Assembly: GCA_038207585.1 (NCBI GenBank)
Contig: JBBQZP010000015.1
Location: 26,601-90,600, forward strand
DNA: 64,000 nucleotides
Origin: JBBQZP01 sp038207585
Lineage (GTDB): Bacteria; Pseudomonadota; Alphaproteobacteria; Rhodobacterales; Rhodobacteraceae
Direction: 5' to 3'
In this document: piece by piece, positions 35,207 through 44,138 of the stretch
How the letters are laid out: every line of letters starts with the position of its first letter
How positions within the stretch are numbered: the stretch's first letter is position 1
Position numbers and translations under genes: made by a program
Notes under the pieces: model-generated
Seen by the model: only the letters and a program-made list of their open reading frames with translations
What the model was told of the DNA's origin: nothing
Databases searched by the model: none

Positions 35207-35239
35207 TTAGGGCCAGTCTGGCGCGCGTGCTAGCACCAG
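35207..35239 (-). promoter_or_regulatory. Candidate TauR boxes upstream of tpa
   Basis: On the minus strand, CTGGTGCTAG (35239-35230) and CTGGCCCTAA (35216-35207) are direct repeats 23 bp apart. The second matches CTGGACYTAA at 9 of 10 positions, the first at about 7. They point towards tpa, about 80 bp before its start. Confidence 0.5.
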
Positions 35240-35346
35240 TTTTGCCTTCTTTGCAGGGAAAATCACGTTGGCATCTTTTGTCGCAGGGTTTTTTGCCGAA
35301 AGGTCGGCCCTGCCCCCGGCTTGCGAGGCGATTTGCGGCATCATCA

Positions 35347-36357
35347 TCATGCTGCGCGCAATGCCACCTCGGCCAGCGCCTGATCCAGAAGGGCAAGGCC
35401 CGCCCCCGGTCGCGAGGCACCCTCCGACAGCACCCGCCGCCAGCCACGCGCGCCGGGGCGGCCGGTGAACAGGCCCAGCATGTGCCGGGTGATCTGGTGC
35501 AGACGACCGCCCGCCGCCAGATGCGCCGAAATATAGGGCTGCATCGCCGCGACAACGCCTGCCTCATCCAGGCCCGAGGCCTCTGGCACCGCCCCTTCCA
35601 ACCCCGGCGCATCCCCCCAAAGCGCATCCGCACCGATCAGAACGTTGGCCGGGTCGTGATAGGCTGCGCGCCCGATCATCACCCCGTCGATGCCCCGATC
35701 CAGCAGCGCGCGGGCCTGCGCCAGCGTCGCCACCCCGCCATTCAAACTGATCGCAAGCTGCGGGAATGCGACCTTCATCGCAAAGACCAGCGGATAATCC
35801 AGCGGCGGAATCTCGCGGTTTTCCTTGGGTGAAAGGCCCTGCAACCATGCCTTGCGGGCGTGGATCGTCACCTGTCGCACCCCGGCCCCCGCCACATGAT
35901 ACAGAAAATCGGGCAGCGTGTCCTGCGGCACCTGATCATCGACACCGATCCGGCATTTCACCGTTATCGGCACCGGGCTTTCCGCGACCATCGCGCGCAA
36001 GCATTCGGCCACCAGTGCCGGGCGCTCCATCAGGACGGCACCAAAACAGCCTGATTGCACCCGGTCTGACGGGCAGCCGACGTTAAGGTTGATCTCGTCA
36101 TATCCATACGGAGCCGCCAGCCGCACCGCCTGCGCCAACTCGGCCGGGTCCGACCCGCCCAATTGCAGGGCAACGGGGTGTTCAGCGGCATCATGCCCCA
36201 GCAACCGCGCGCGCGGCCCGTGAATCACGGCAGCCGCCGTGACCATCTCGGTATATAACAGGGCGCGGCGTGACATCAGCCGGTGAAAGAACCGGCAGTG
36301 ACAATCAGTCCAATCCATCATCGGTGCTACGGATAGTCTGGCATGGTGGTTTATCAT
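35347..36357 (-). CDS. dusA: tRNA-dihydrouridine(20/20a) synthase DusA
   Basis: DusA is an FMN enzyme that reduces uridine 20/20a of tRNAs. From the ATG at 36357 (MINHHARLSVAPMMDWTDCHCR) the protein has 336 residues. The catalytic-cysteine region of Dus proteins appears as NLNVGCPSDRVQSGCFGA, with the cysteine in GC. TVKCRIGVDD and the flavin-binding GVMIGRAAYHDPANVL follow. The TIM barrel covers about 1-245, followed by the helical tRNA-binding domain. No neighbouring gene is functionally related. Confidence 0.95.
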   Translation of the reverse strand: MINHHARLSVAPMMDWTDCHCRFFHRLMSRRALLYTEMVTAAAVIHGPRARLLGHDAAEHPVALQLGGSDPAELAQAVRLAAPYGYDEINLNVGCPSDRVQSGCFGAVLMERPALVAECLRAMVAESPVPITVKCRIGVDDQVPQDTLPDFLYHVAGAGVRQVTIHARKAWLQGLSPKENREIPPLDYPLVFAMKVAFPQLAISLNGGVATLAQARALLDRGIDGVMIGRAAYHDPANVLIGADALWGDAPGLEGAVPEASGLDEAGVVAAMQPYISAHLAAGGRLHQITRHMLGLFTGRPGARGWRRVLSEGASRPGAGLALLDQALAEVALRAA

Positions 36358-36758
36358 CGTTTTTCTTGCATCTTCAAACTGTTCGCGTCGATTTCCGCTA
36401 CGCTGGACCACCCATTCATAGCCCCGAAGCCGTTCCTCTGCGGCGACTCATGGCAGACACAACAGACCCTGAACGATAGGGGTTGTCCCGACCGATCGTC
36501 CGTGGCCCGCCCGCACACGTTCGGTGACCTGCCTGATCCTCATATAGCCGATATATGTGCTGTTGGGAAATCGCCCCGCCGCAGGAAAGGCGCAGCCATC
36601 GGCATGGCCAAATTTTCTGAGAACCCTACGATAAACACACCTTTATCAAGCTTTCGAAGGATACGAATGGAAAGCCTGATTGGATCTGTCACAGTCCCGT
36701 GCCACCCGTTCGCTCAAACACTCGGCAAGCAACACTTTGCCCAGATCACGAAACCCGG
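36358..36758. other. Intergenic region between dusA and iolB
   Basis: About 400 bp with no gene I can support. It contains an inverted repeat CATATA-GCCGA-TATATG at 36541-36557. The open frames here have no ribosome-binding site and no recognisable composition. A small RNA is possible, but no terminator hairpin is visible. Confidence 0.4.
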
Positions 36759-37565
36759 CTATGCGTCGCGCTGCAGGATCCATTCCACCTCGGGCGCGGG
36801 AACGAACCGCCATTTGCGTAGTGGGCCTGCCATGACATTCAGATAATACATCCCGAACCCATATGGCGCGCCGCAGGGGTGGTGGCCGCGCGGAACAAGC
36901 ACCACATCGCCATCTGAAACCGCCATGGTTTCATCAAGCGAGCCGTCATCGGTGTAGACGCGCTGGATGCCAAATCCACTGGCCGGATCAAGACGGTGAT
37001 AATAGGTTTCTTCCAGATATGTTATGCGCGGATAGTCGTCTTCATCATGGCGGTGGCTGGGATAGGATGACCAATGCCCTGCCGGGGTGAACACCTCGGT
37101 GACCAAAAGGCTGTCACAGAAATCTTCATTCTCCATCGCGATGTTGTTGATGTAGCGGGTATTGGTGCCCTTGCCGCGCGCGGTCAGCGTGATGCCATCC
37201 GGGCCGATCCGCCGCGCCGCATGTCCCCCCTTTGCGGGGGCAGAGCAGACGGCAATCACGCAATCCGTCGTTGCCGTTGCTGTCCACTCACAGTCACCGG
37301 GCAGATACAGGCAATGGGGCGGCGATTTTTCGAACACATCCATCCGGTCGCCAAGAATACCCCAGTCCTGCCCGGCCCCGGTGATCGAAGCCTTGCCCTG
37401 AACCATCACCAGCATCACCTCACGGTCGCCGGTTACCTCGGCGGCGGTGTCGCCTTCGCGCAACCGATAGAGCGAAAACCCGACATAGCGCCAACCGGCA
37501 CTTTCGGGCGTGATCTGGTGCACCTTGCCGTGCGTTCCGAAAGGCTTTCTGATCAGGTCGGGCAT
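36759..37565 (-). CDS. iolB: 5-deoxy-glucuronate isomerase
   Basis: IolB converts 5-deoxy-glucuronate to 2-deoxy-5-keto-gluconate in myo-inositol breakdown. The 268-residue bicupin shows the C-terminal metal site in SSYPSHRHDEDDYPRITYLEETYYH and the closing YGFGMYYLNVMAGPLRKW, both typical of IolB. AAGGAAA precedes its ATG. It follows the PhyH gene by 23 bp and is last in the iolC-iolD-phyH-iolB run; iolE, iolG and iolA are not in the window. Confidence 0.95.
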   Translation of the reverse strand: MPDLIRKPFGTHGKVHQITPESAGWRYVGFSLYRLREGDTAAEVTGDREVMLVMVQGKASITGAGQDWGILGDRMDVFEKSPPHCLYLPGDCEWTATATTDCVIAVCSAPAKGGHAARRIGPDGITLTARGKGTNTRYINNIAMENEDFCDSLLVTEVFTPAGHWSSYPSHRHDEDDYPRITYLEETYYHRLDPASGFGIQRVYTDDGSLDETMAVSDGDVVLVPRGHHPCGAPYGFGMYYLNVMAGPLRKWRFVPAPEVEWILQRDA

Positions 37566-37588
37566 GATGATTTCCTTTTTATGCGGTC

Positions 37589-38770
37589 TTAGGGCATCCG
37601 GCGGTCGGACAGGGCTGCAAGCTCTGCTTCAAACGCGGCCACCGACCACTGCTGCGACAGCGCGCGGCGCATGAGGTCAGCCTGGCTTGCAGGCGCGAGT
37701 CCGCCGGTGGGCGGATCGGTGTCAAGATTGGTTGGAAAGGCATAGCCTTCCGCGCTTGCGGCAATCACCGCATCGACCTGCGCCTGCGACAGCCGCCCAT
37801 CCCGAACAAGACCGGCCAGAACCGGAAAGAGTGCCCGCACCATCGCCGCCCGGTCGATCGATTCCATTGCGCGCCCGAACGCCGACGATATCTGCAACAG
37901 GTTCACCATCCGCGCGATGTCGACACTCCGGTTCTCGCCCGCCGCATGAAACAGCGCCGGGTTGAAGAAAACGGCATCGCCTTTTGCAAGCTCAAGCTGC
38001 ACGGCGGCGCTTTCGAACACGGCGCGGTGACCGTCATCATGGAAGGCAATGTATCCCGGCGCGTAAAGCTGTGAAAACGGCAAAAGCCGGGTCGGCCCGC
38101 TTTCGACCGGCATGTCGCAATGGGCAATGGCCCCCTGCAAGGTCAGCGCCGAGGTCATCGCGTGAACATGCGCCGGAAATCGAGCCGCCGTATCAGCGGT
38201 CTGGAAACCCAGATGATAGTCGCGGTGCGCCTGTTGCGCCTTGCCACCCGGCCGCACCTGATTGATCTGCGCCGTCATCTGGTAATCCGGCCCAAGCCAG
38301 GCCTCGGCCGCAGCCGCAATTGCCGGATTTGCGAACGAAAGCGCAAACCCTTCAGGGTCGCGAAGGCACTGTTTCTGAAGCGCGTTCCAGACCCGGTCAT
38401 TGGCGCCCGAGGCGGCGAAATGATCGCCTTTGCCCCCCCCGCCGACACGTTCTTCGGCGATGATCGCATTGAAGACGTTTGTCGCGCGATCAAGCGGGGC
38501 CGTGTCAGCATAGGCTGATTTCAGTGCGATCACACCTGATGATCCGCGCAGGACCGCCGCCCATTCCGCCATCAGTGCCTTGCGCTGCACCGGATCGTCC
38601 AGCGTCGCACCAAGGGAGATCATGTCATAGAGCGGCACGTTCTTTTCGATCCGGGCCGCAAAAGGCACCGATGCCGGATCAAGCCTGCGGGCGATCAAGG
38701 CGCAGAACGCGGCGATATCGCCCGCATCGGGTGCAAAATAGCTGCGCTCCAGCCCTGTCTCGTCCTGCAT
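37589..38770 (-). CDS. Phytanoyl-CoA dioxygenase (PhyH) family Fe(II)/2-oxoglutarate oxygenase
   Basis: From the ATG at 38770, which has AGGGGGA upstream, the protein has 393 residues. A jelly-roll Fe(II) site can be read as His182-x-Asp184 (AHRDYH) and His275 (NPALFHAAGEN), with Arg281 or Arg287 as a likely 2-oxoglutarate ligand. Such enzymes hydroxylate or oxidatively demethylate small molecules. It lies between iolD and iolB, suggesting that it processes an inositol derivative, for example oxidative O-demethylation of a methyl-inositol. That is inference from position; the fold assignment is good. Confidence 0.75.
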   Translation of the reverse strand: MQDETGLERSYFAPDAGDIAAFCALIARRLDPASVPFAARIEKNVPLYDMISLGATLDDPVQRKALMAEWAAVLRGSSGVIALKSAYADTAPLDRATNVFNAIIAEERVGGGGKGDHFAASGANDRVWNALQKQCLRDPEGFALSFANPAIAAAAEAWLGPDYQMTAQINQVRPGGKAQQAHRDYHLGFQTADTAARFPAHVHAMTSALTLQGAIAHCDMPVESGPTRLLPFSQLYAPGYIAFHDDGHRAVFESAAVQLELAKGDAVFFNPALFHAAGENRSVDIARMVNLLQISSAFGRAMESIDRAAMVRALFPVLAGLVRDGRLSQAQVDAVIAASAEGYAFPTNLDTDPPTGGLAPASQADLMRRALSQQWSVAAFEAELAALSDRRMP

Positions 38771-38838
38771 GCCATCCCCCTGTGCATCAAAGGGCCACCC
38801 GCCTGCACCGTTTGGCGCTGTGCCGATGCCCGAAGCCT

Positions 38839-40671
38839 TCAATCGACCTTTTGGCCTGCCTTGCTGGTTTCATGTCGGGCATGCGCGGCGGTCACTTCGG
38901 CGCGGACCGAAACCTGCGGCACGCCCACATCCCACCAGGTTCCGCCGTGCGGCGTGCTTGGATAGGGGTCGGTGTCAATCACGATGACATATGGCCCCGT
39001 GACCTCGGCCCGCCGGGCAAGTGCAGCTTCCAGTTCGGCAATCGAGCCGACCTTGACGCTTTGCGCGCCCATCGCAGCCGCATGCGCCGCAAAGTCGATG
39101 GCCGACGGGTTCTGGTGCACCGTATGGGCCAGCAGATTGTTGAACTCGGCCCCGCCGGTATGCATCTGCAGCCGGTTGATGCAGCCATATCCCCGGTTGT
39201 CGGTGATCACGACCGTGAACGAAATGCCCATCATCGCCGCCGTCGCCATTTCCGAATTGGCCATCATGTAGGTGCCATCGCCGGTAAAGCAGATCACGTC
39301 ACGGTCAGGCTCGGCCATCTTCATGCCCATCGCACCCGCAATCTCATAGCCCATGCAGGAAAAGCCGTATTCCATGTGATACGACATCGGCCGTGTCGAT
39401 TTCCACAGCTTGTGCAATTCGCCCGGCATCGTGCCTGCGGCACACATCACCACGGTGTTTTCGGTTGCGGCGCGCTGCACCGCCCCCACAACCTGCATGT
39501 CGGTCGCCAGAGCATTGCCCGCGCCCGGCGCATCGGTCAGCGGATCGACCAAGGCAAACCACTGCGCCTTCAACCCCTCGACACCGGCGGGTGACTTGTG
39601 CGCACCCAGCGCCTGCGACAATTCGGCAAGCCCGACCTTCGCATCCGCGACAAGGGGCAAGGCAGAATGTTTGGCCGCATCATAGGCGGCCACGTTCAGG
39701 CAGGCGATCCTGCGGTCGGGATGCGCGAACAGCCCCCAGGAACCGGTTGTGAAATCCTGAAAGCGGGTGCCAACGCCCAGCACCAGATCGGCCTCGGCGC
39801 AGACCGAATTGGCGGGCGTGCTGCCTGTCACACCGACCGGGCCAAGGTTCATCGGATGATCCCATGGCAAGGCCGACTTTCCCGCCTGCGTTTCGGTCAC
39901 GGGAATGTTGTGTTTCTCGCAAAAGGCCCGCAGCGCATCGGTCGCGCCCGAAAAATGCACGCCGCCCCCCGCCACGATCACCGGGCGGCGGGCGGCACGA
40001 ATGGCCTGCGCCACAGCCGTCAGTTCGCCCTCATCAGGGCGGATGCGCCGGGTGCCCCAGACGCGCGGCGCAAAGAAGGTTTCGGGGAAATCATACGCCT
40101 CGGCCTGCACATCCTGACAAAACGCGAGCGTGACGGGCCCGCAATCGGCAGGGTCTGTCATCACGCGGAATGCGCGCGGCAGGGCTGCCAGCAACTGTTC
40201 GGGCCGCATGATCCGGTCGAAATAGCGGCTGACCGGCTTGAACGCATCATTGGCAGTCACCGTGCCGTCGCCGAAATCCTCGATCTGCTGCAGCACAGGA
40301 TCAGGCCCGCGGTTGGCAAAGACATCGCCCGGAACCAGCAAGACCGGCAACCGGTTCACATGCGCAAGTGCGCAGGCCGTCACCATGTTCAGCGCGCCCG
40401 GTCCGATGGACGACGTAACCATCATCGCCCGCTTGCGGCCTAGCTGCTTGGAATAGGCTATCGCTGCATGGGCCATCGTCTGTTCATTATGGCCGCGGTA
40501 AGTGGGCAGGCTGTCTTGCACATGATAAAGCGCCTCGCCAAGACCCGCAACGTTGCCATGCCCGAAAATCGCCCAGCAGCCTGCAATGAAGGGTTCACCA
40601 TCGGCGTTCATCTGTGCGCCAACATACCGCACCAGCGCCTGTGCGGCGGTCAGCCGGATTGTTCTGGTCAT
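38839..40671 (-). CDS. iolD: 3D-(3,5/4)-trihydroxycyclohexane-1,2-dione hydrolase
   Basis: IolD is a ThDP enzyme that opens the inositol-derived ring to 5-deoxy-glucuronate. The 610-residue protein begins MTRTIRLTAAQALVRYVGAQM. It has the ThDP glutamate region in FGHGNVAGLGEALY and the ThDP/Mg motif CFTGDGTYMMANSEM with TDNRGYGCIN. Three domains (Pyr, central, PP) fit acetolactate-synthase-like enzymes. It lies 30 bp behind iolC. Confidence 0.96.
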   Translation of the reverse strand: MTRTIRLTAAQALVRYVGAQMNADGEPFIAGCWAIFGHGNVAGLGEALYHVQDSLPTYRGHNEQTMAHAAIAYSKQLGRKRAMMVTSSIGPGALNMVTACALAHVNRLPVLLVPGDVFANRGPDPVLQQIEDFGDGTVTANDAFKPVSRYFDRIMRPEQLLAALPRAFRVMTDPADCGPVTLAFCQDVQAEAYDFPETFFAPRVWGTRRIRPDEGELTAVAQAIRAARRPVIVAGGGVHFSGATDALRAFCEKHNIPVTETQAGKSALPWDHPMNLGPVGVTGSTPANSVCAEADLVLGVGTRFQDFTTGSWGLFAHPDRRIACLNVAAYDAAKHSALPLVADAKVGLAELSQALGAHKSPAGVEGLKAQWFALVDPLTDAPGAGNALATDMQVVGAVQRAATENTVVMCAAGTMPGELHKLWKSTRPMSYHMEYGFSCMGYEIAGAMGMKMAEPDRDVICFTGDGTYMMANSEMATAAMMGISFTVVITDNRGYGCINRLQMHTGGAEFNNLLAHTVHQNPSAIDFAAHAAAMGAQSVKVGSIAELEAALARRAEVTGPYVIVIDTDPYPSTPHGGTWWDVGVPQVSVRAEVTAAHARHETSKAGQKVD

Positions 40672-40701
40672 ATCATTCTTCCTTCATTCAAGGGTCAGAC
40701 C

Positions 40702-42615
40702 TTACTTGGTGTTCACACTGGCCGCAGCACGGGCGCGATCCCAGATCTGGCATAACCGGGCAAACCGCGCAGCCATCTGGGCGACCGCTTCCGCGTCGGT
40801 CATGTCGCCCTTCATCCAGGCGCGGGCGGCATCGCCAAAGATCGTGCGGCCGACGGCAAAGCCCTTGACCAGCGGCTGCCGTGCGGCCAGCGCAAAGCTG
40901 GCGGCAAGATCCGCTTCGGGCGCGTCAAGCCCCAGAACGACAATGCCCCGTGTGCGGGCATCGTTGCGCGTGATCGCGCCTACCGCATTTGTCCAGGCGG
41001 CGGCGGTCTTGAAGGGCTCCAGCTTCCACCAGTCCGGACAGATGCCCGCATCATAGAATTGCTGGATCAGACGCGGCGTCGTGTCATCGTCCACCGGTCC
41101 GACGCGTGAGGGAATGAGTTCCAGCAGAAACTCCAGATCGTTTCTGCGACTGGCCGTCCAAAGCCGGCGAACCATGTCTTCCTGCCCGGCGCGGGTGGCG
41201 GCATCATCATCCGGGTGGCAGAACACCAGCAGTTTGACGACATTTTCGCGCGCCCATTCGCGCAGACCGCCGCAGTCGGCAGCCAATTCAGGCTCCAGCG
41301 TGACGGGGCGGGAACCGGGCCATTCGGCCGGGCGTCCGATCCACAGGCCCGACCCCGAGGCCCGGTGCAGGGCGGCGCGACCGATCCGGTTGTCACACAG
41401 GATGCCAAAGCCCGCCTGACCATCCTGCACCTGCAACGCCGCATCAAGGCACAGCTCTTTGAAGGCACCGCCCTTTTGCGGGGTGTAACCTTCAATCTCC
41501 TCGATCTGCGACCGGTGATCGAAGGCAAACGTCTTCAGCGACGGCCAGTCGGTGTGCCGGTTGGTGGCCCAATGCACCTGCTCCAGTGCTGCATCGTTGC
41601 GCAGATCGGGGCGGATGATCCCTCGGTTCAGGAAATACTGCAGCTCGTCCCAACTGGGGTAAGCCGGAGTGCATCCGTGGCGGCTGACCGCGAAAGCGCC
41701 GCAGGCATTGGCGTATTTCAGAGCCGTGGGCCAATCTTCACCGTCCAGCCAGCCTTTGAGAAGGCCCGACATGAACCCGTCGCCCGCCCCCAGCACGTTG
41801 AACACCTCGATCGGAAAACCGGGGCCTGTTTGACCGTCATCCAGACTGTCCGGGATCGCCCCGGTAAAGGCCACGGCCCCCGCAGCACCGCGTTTGCACA
41901 CCAGAGTCGCCCCGCAGACCGCACGCACGGCGCGCAAAGCCGCGATGGTATCGGTCGACCCGCCCGCAATGTGAAATTCTTCTTCGGTTCCCACGATCAG
42001 GTCGAACAGATGCAGCGCCGATTGCAGCTTGGCCGTGACAGCCTCGCTTTCCACAAACCGGCTTTCGCCCGCGCCGTGCCCCGCCACACCCCACAAATTC
42101 GGGCGGTAGTCGATATCAAGCGCTGTCTGCAGACCAGCCTGCCGCGCAATTTCCAGCGCCTTTAGGGTGGCCGCTTCGACACGCCGGTTGCTCAGATGCG
42201 TGCCGGTGGCCACCACGGCGCGGGCCGATGCGATGAAGGCCGGGTCGATATCATCGACGGTCAAACCCATGTCGGCGCAATTCTCGCGGTAAAAGATCAG
42301 CGGGAAATGCTCCTGATCCCGGATACCCAGAATGACAAGTGCGGTCAGCCGGTCAGGATCGACCTTCACCCCCGACGTGTCCACGCCTTCGCGCCGCAGT
42401 TGCTCGATGATGAACCGGCCCATGTGTTCATCGCCCACACCGGTGATCACCGCGGATTTGAGGCCCAGCCGCGCCGTCCCGCAGGCGATATTGGTGGGTG
42501 AGCCGCCGATATACTTGTCAAACGACCCCATGTCCTCCAGCCGCCCGCCGATCTGGGCGCCATAAAGATCAACCGACGACCGGCCGATTGTGATCAGGTC
42601 AAGTGTCTTGGTCAT
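40702..42615 (-). CDS. iolC: 5-dehydro-2-deoxygluconokinase fused to a DUF2090 aldolase-like domain
   Basis: IolC phosphorylates 2-deoxy-5-keto-gluconate. The 637-residue protein has a PfkB/ribokinase domain (about 1-325). It starts with LITIGRSSVDLYGAQIGG, then YIGGSPTNIACGTARLGL, with the catalytic GAGDGF in NVLGAGDGFMSGLL. The second half (about 330-637) is DUF2090, a TIM-barrel related to class I aldolases. This fusion is common in proteobacterial iol clusters, where the second domain may act on the phosphorylated product. It is the first gene of the minus-strand iol operon. Confidence 0.95.
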   Translation of the reverse strand: MTKTLDLITIGRSSVDLYGAQIGGRLEDMGSFDKYIGGSPTNIACGTARLGLKSAVITGVGDEHMGRFIIEQLRREGVDTSGVKVDPDRLTALVILGIRDQEHFPLIFYRENCADMGLTVDDIDPAFIASARAVVATGTHLSNRRVEAATLKALEIARQAGLQTALDIDYRPNLWGVAGHGAGESRFVESEAVTAKLQSALHLFDLIVGTEEEFHIAGGSTDTIAALRAVRAVCGATLVCKRGAAGAVAFTGAIPDSLDDGQTGPGFPIEVFNVLGAGDGFMSGLLKGWLDGEDWPTALKYANACGAFAVSRHGCTPAYPSWDELQYFLNRGIIRPDLRNDAALEQVHWATNRHTDWPSLKTFAFDHRSQIEEIEGYTPQKGGAFKELCLDAALQVQDGQAGFGILCDNRIGRAALHRASGSGLWIGRPAEWPGSRPVTLEPELAADCGGLREWARENVVKLLVFCHPDDDAATRAGQEDMVRRLWTASRRNDLEFLLELIPSRVGPVDDDTTPRLIQQFYDAGICPDWWKLEPFKTAAAWTNAVGAITRNDARTRGIVVLGLDAPEADLAASFALAARQPLVKGFAVGRTIFGDAARAWMKGDMTDAEAVAQMAARFARLCQIWDRARAAASVNTK

Positions 42616-42971
42616 CGCTTCACTCCGGCTTGGGCCTGCGCGCCTGCCCATAGGAACAGGCCGACGGTGGAAAGGCCACGGTCTTTGTTGCGCTCTTTGG
42701 TGCGACAGCAATCATTTGGCAAGCCGTCCGGCACCGGCAGGCGGAGTTCGCAGGGGCTGGGTCGGATGTTTTCCGGGTCGCACCGGATCATTCAGCGTGG
42801 CCTTCCGACTGCGCGGCGCAATAGGCCTTGGTCGCGCCGTGTCATCGGGGCGTTTGCTGACCGCTTGTTTTTTCATCTTGCCCTGACGGAAAGAAAAGGA
42901 TGGTTTAAATTTTTTACCGCATGTAAACTTTCTATGCTATATTTTCGCAAGAACCAGCAAATGAGGGAAAA
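42616..42971. promoter_or_regulatory. Divergent control region between iolC and the LacI-type regulator
   Basis: About 355 bp without a gene. Near the plus-strand gene it becomes AT-rich and holds the inverted repeat TTTAC-CGCAT-GTAAA (42913-42927), a plausible operator of the adjacent LacI-family protein. TATGCTATATTT just downstream is a possible -10 region. A GAGGGAAAA ribosome-binding site precedes the ATG at 42972. The promoter of iolC must lie in the same region. Confidence 0.5.
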
Positions 42972-44033
42972 ATGACGCCGCCTCCGCCCGTGCAGGGCTT
43001 CAAGAAACGCATCGACACGATGGAAGAACTGGCGATTGCAATCGGCGTCTCGCGCCCCACCCTTTCGCGCTATTTTCAGGACCCCGAGCGTGTCAGCCGG
43101 ACCTCGAAAGAGCGTATCAAGCAGGGGCTGGACCGCGTCGAATACGTTCCGAACTTCTTTGCAACCCGCATGAACCGCAAGTCGACCGGGATCATCGGCG
43201 TCATCACCCCCTACCTGAATGACCTCTTCTTCACCAAACTGCTGGAGGCGATCGAGCGGGCCGCTATGGCCGCCGGATACACCGTCATCGCGCAATGCTC
43301 GCACTCTGACACGTTGATCGAGGCGCGGGCGGCGGAAACCCTGATGTCGATGAACGTCGACGGCGCATTGATGGCCCCACTGGGCAATCAAAGTGACATG
43401 CGGGTGCTGGAGCGGTTACGCTCCCGACTGCCGTTTGTTCTGGTCGACTCCCGGCCAGAAGGGTTGTCTGACGTTGATTTTGTGGGAACGAACCACGTCC
43501 AGAGCACTGGTCTGGCCACTGAATATCTGTGCCGTGTCGGCCCGCCGCCGGTCTTTCTTGCGATGCCCAGGGTGAACTTCAACGCGTTTGAGCGCGAGAA
43601 GGCCTACATCGCAAAGATGGAGGAACTGGGTCACACTCCCCGTATCATCGGCACCGAGGCATTGAACGAGGAATGGTTCTTTGAATCGCACGGGCAAGCG
43701 GTACTGGACAGGGAATTTGCCGCCGGTCGCCTGCTTGAGGCGTCGGTGCTCTGCGCCAATGACCGGGTGGCCATCGGGGCGTTGCGCGCTGCCGCGTCGC
43801 ATGGGTTGGAGCCGGGGGCGAAACGAAACGGCGGCCTGCGAATCATGGGACATGACGATTACCCACTTTGCCCCTTCCTTGTGCCGCGCCTGTCGACGGT
43901 GGAGCAGGATGTCGACAGCATTGGACCCGTCGCCGTGTCGCGCCTTGTCAGTTCAATACACGCGCAAAAAAATCAGGATGGACAGTTTGTTAAGCTGTTT
44001 GACGGCACATTGCGGTTGCGGGAATCTGCCTGA
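42972..44033 (+). CDS. LacI-family transcriptional regulator
   Basis: The 353-residue repressor has an N-terminal helix-turn-helix (about 14-62, MEELAIAIGVSRPTLSRYFQ) and hinge (about 55-65). The sugar-binding domain of the periplasmic-binding-protein fold starts TGIIGVITPYLNDLFFTKLLEAIERA. The last part includes VLCANDRVAIGALRAA and IMGHDDYPLCPF. It stands between the inositol genes and the polyol operon, so it may control either or both. A shared half-site (TGTAAA) occurs upstream of itself and of smoE. Effector unknown. Confidence 0.88.
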   Translation: MTPPPPVQGFKKRIDTMEELAIAIGVSRPTLSRYFQDPERVSRTSKERIKQGLDRVEYVPNFFATRMNRKSTGIIGVITPYLNDLFFTKLLEAIERAAMAAGYTVIAQCSHSDTLIEARAAETLMSMNVDGALMAPLGNQSDMRVLERLRSRLPFVLVDSRPEGLSDVDFVGTNHVQSTGLATEYLCRVGPPPVFLAMPRVNFNAFEREKAYIAKMEELGHTPRIIGTEALNEEWFFESHGQAVLDREFAAGRLLEASVLCANDRVAIGALRAAASHGLEPGAKRNGGLRIMGHDDYPLCPFLVPRLSTVEQDVDSIGPVAVSRLVSSIHAQKNQDGQFVKLFDGTLRLRESA

Positions 44034-44111
44034 ATAGCGGGGTAGTTCAGGGTCAAGCCATGTCCCCTACGCAATTCTGGATTGACCGGAAGGCAGGGAT
44101 GCGCTTAAATA

Positions 44112-44125
44112 TGAACACGTGTAAA
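44112..44125. promoter_or_regulatory. Candidate LacI-type operator before smoE
   Basis: The imperfect palindrome TGAACACGTGTAAA has a perfect ACACGTGT core and lies just upstream of the smoE ribosome-binding site (GGGAGG). Its right half resembles the repeat at 42913-42927, suggesting regulation by the LacI-type protein encoded immediately upstream. Confidence 0.4.
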
Positions 44126-44138
44126 AGGGAGGACGCCA

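Noticed and set aside
36343..36846. A 167-codon frame in the dusA-iolB gap
   Set aside because: It has no ribosome-binding site, runs antisense into iolB, and shows no recognisable sequence.
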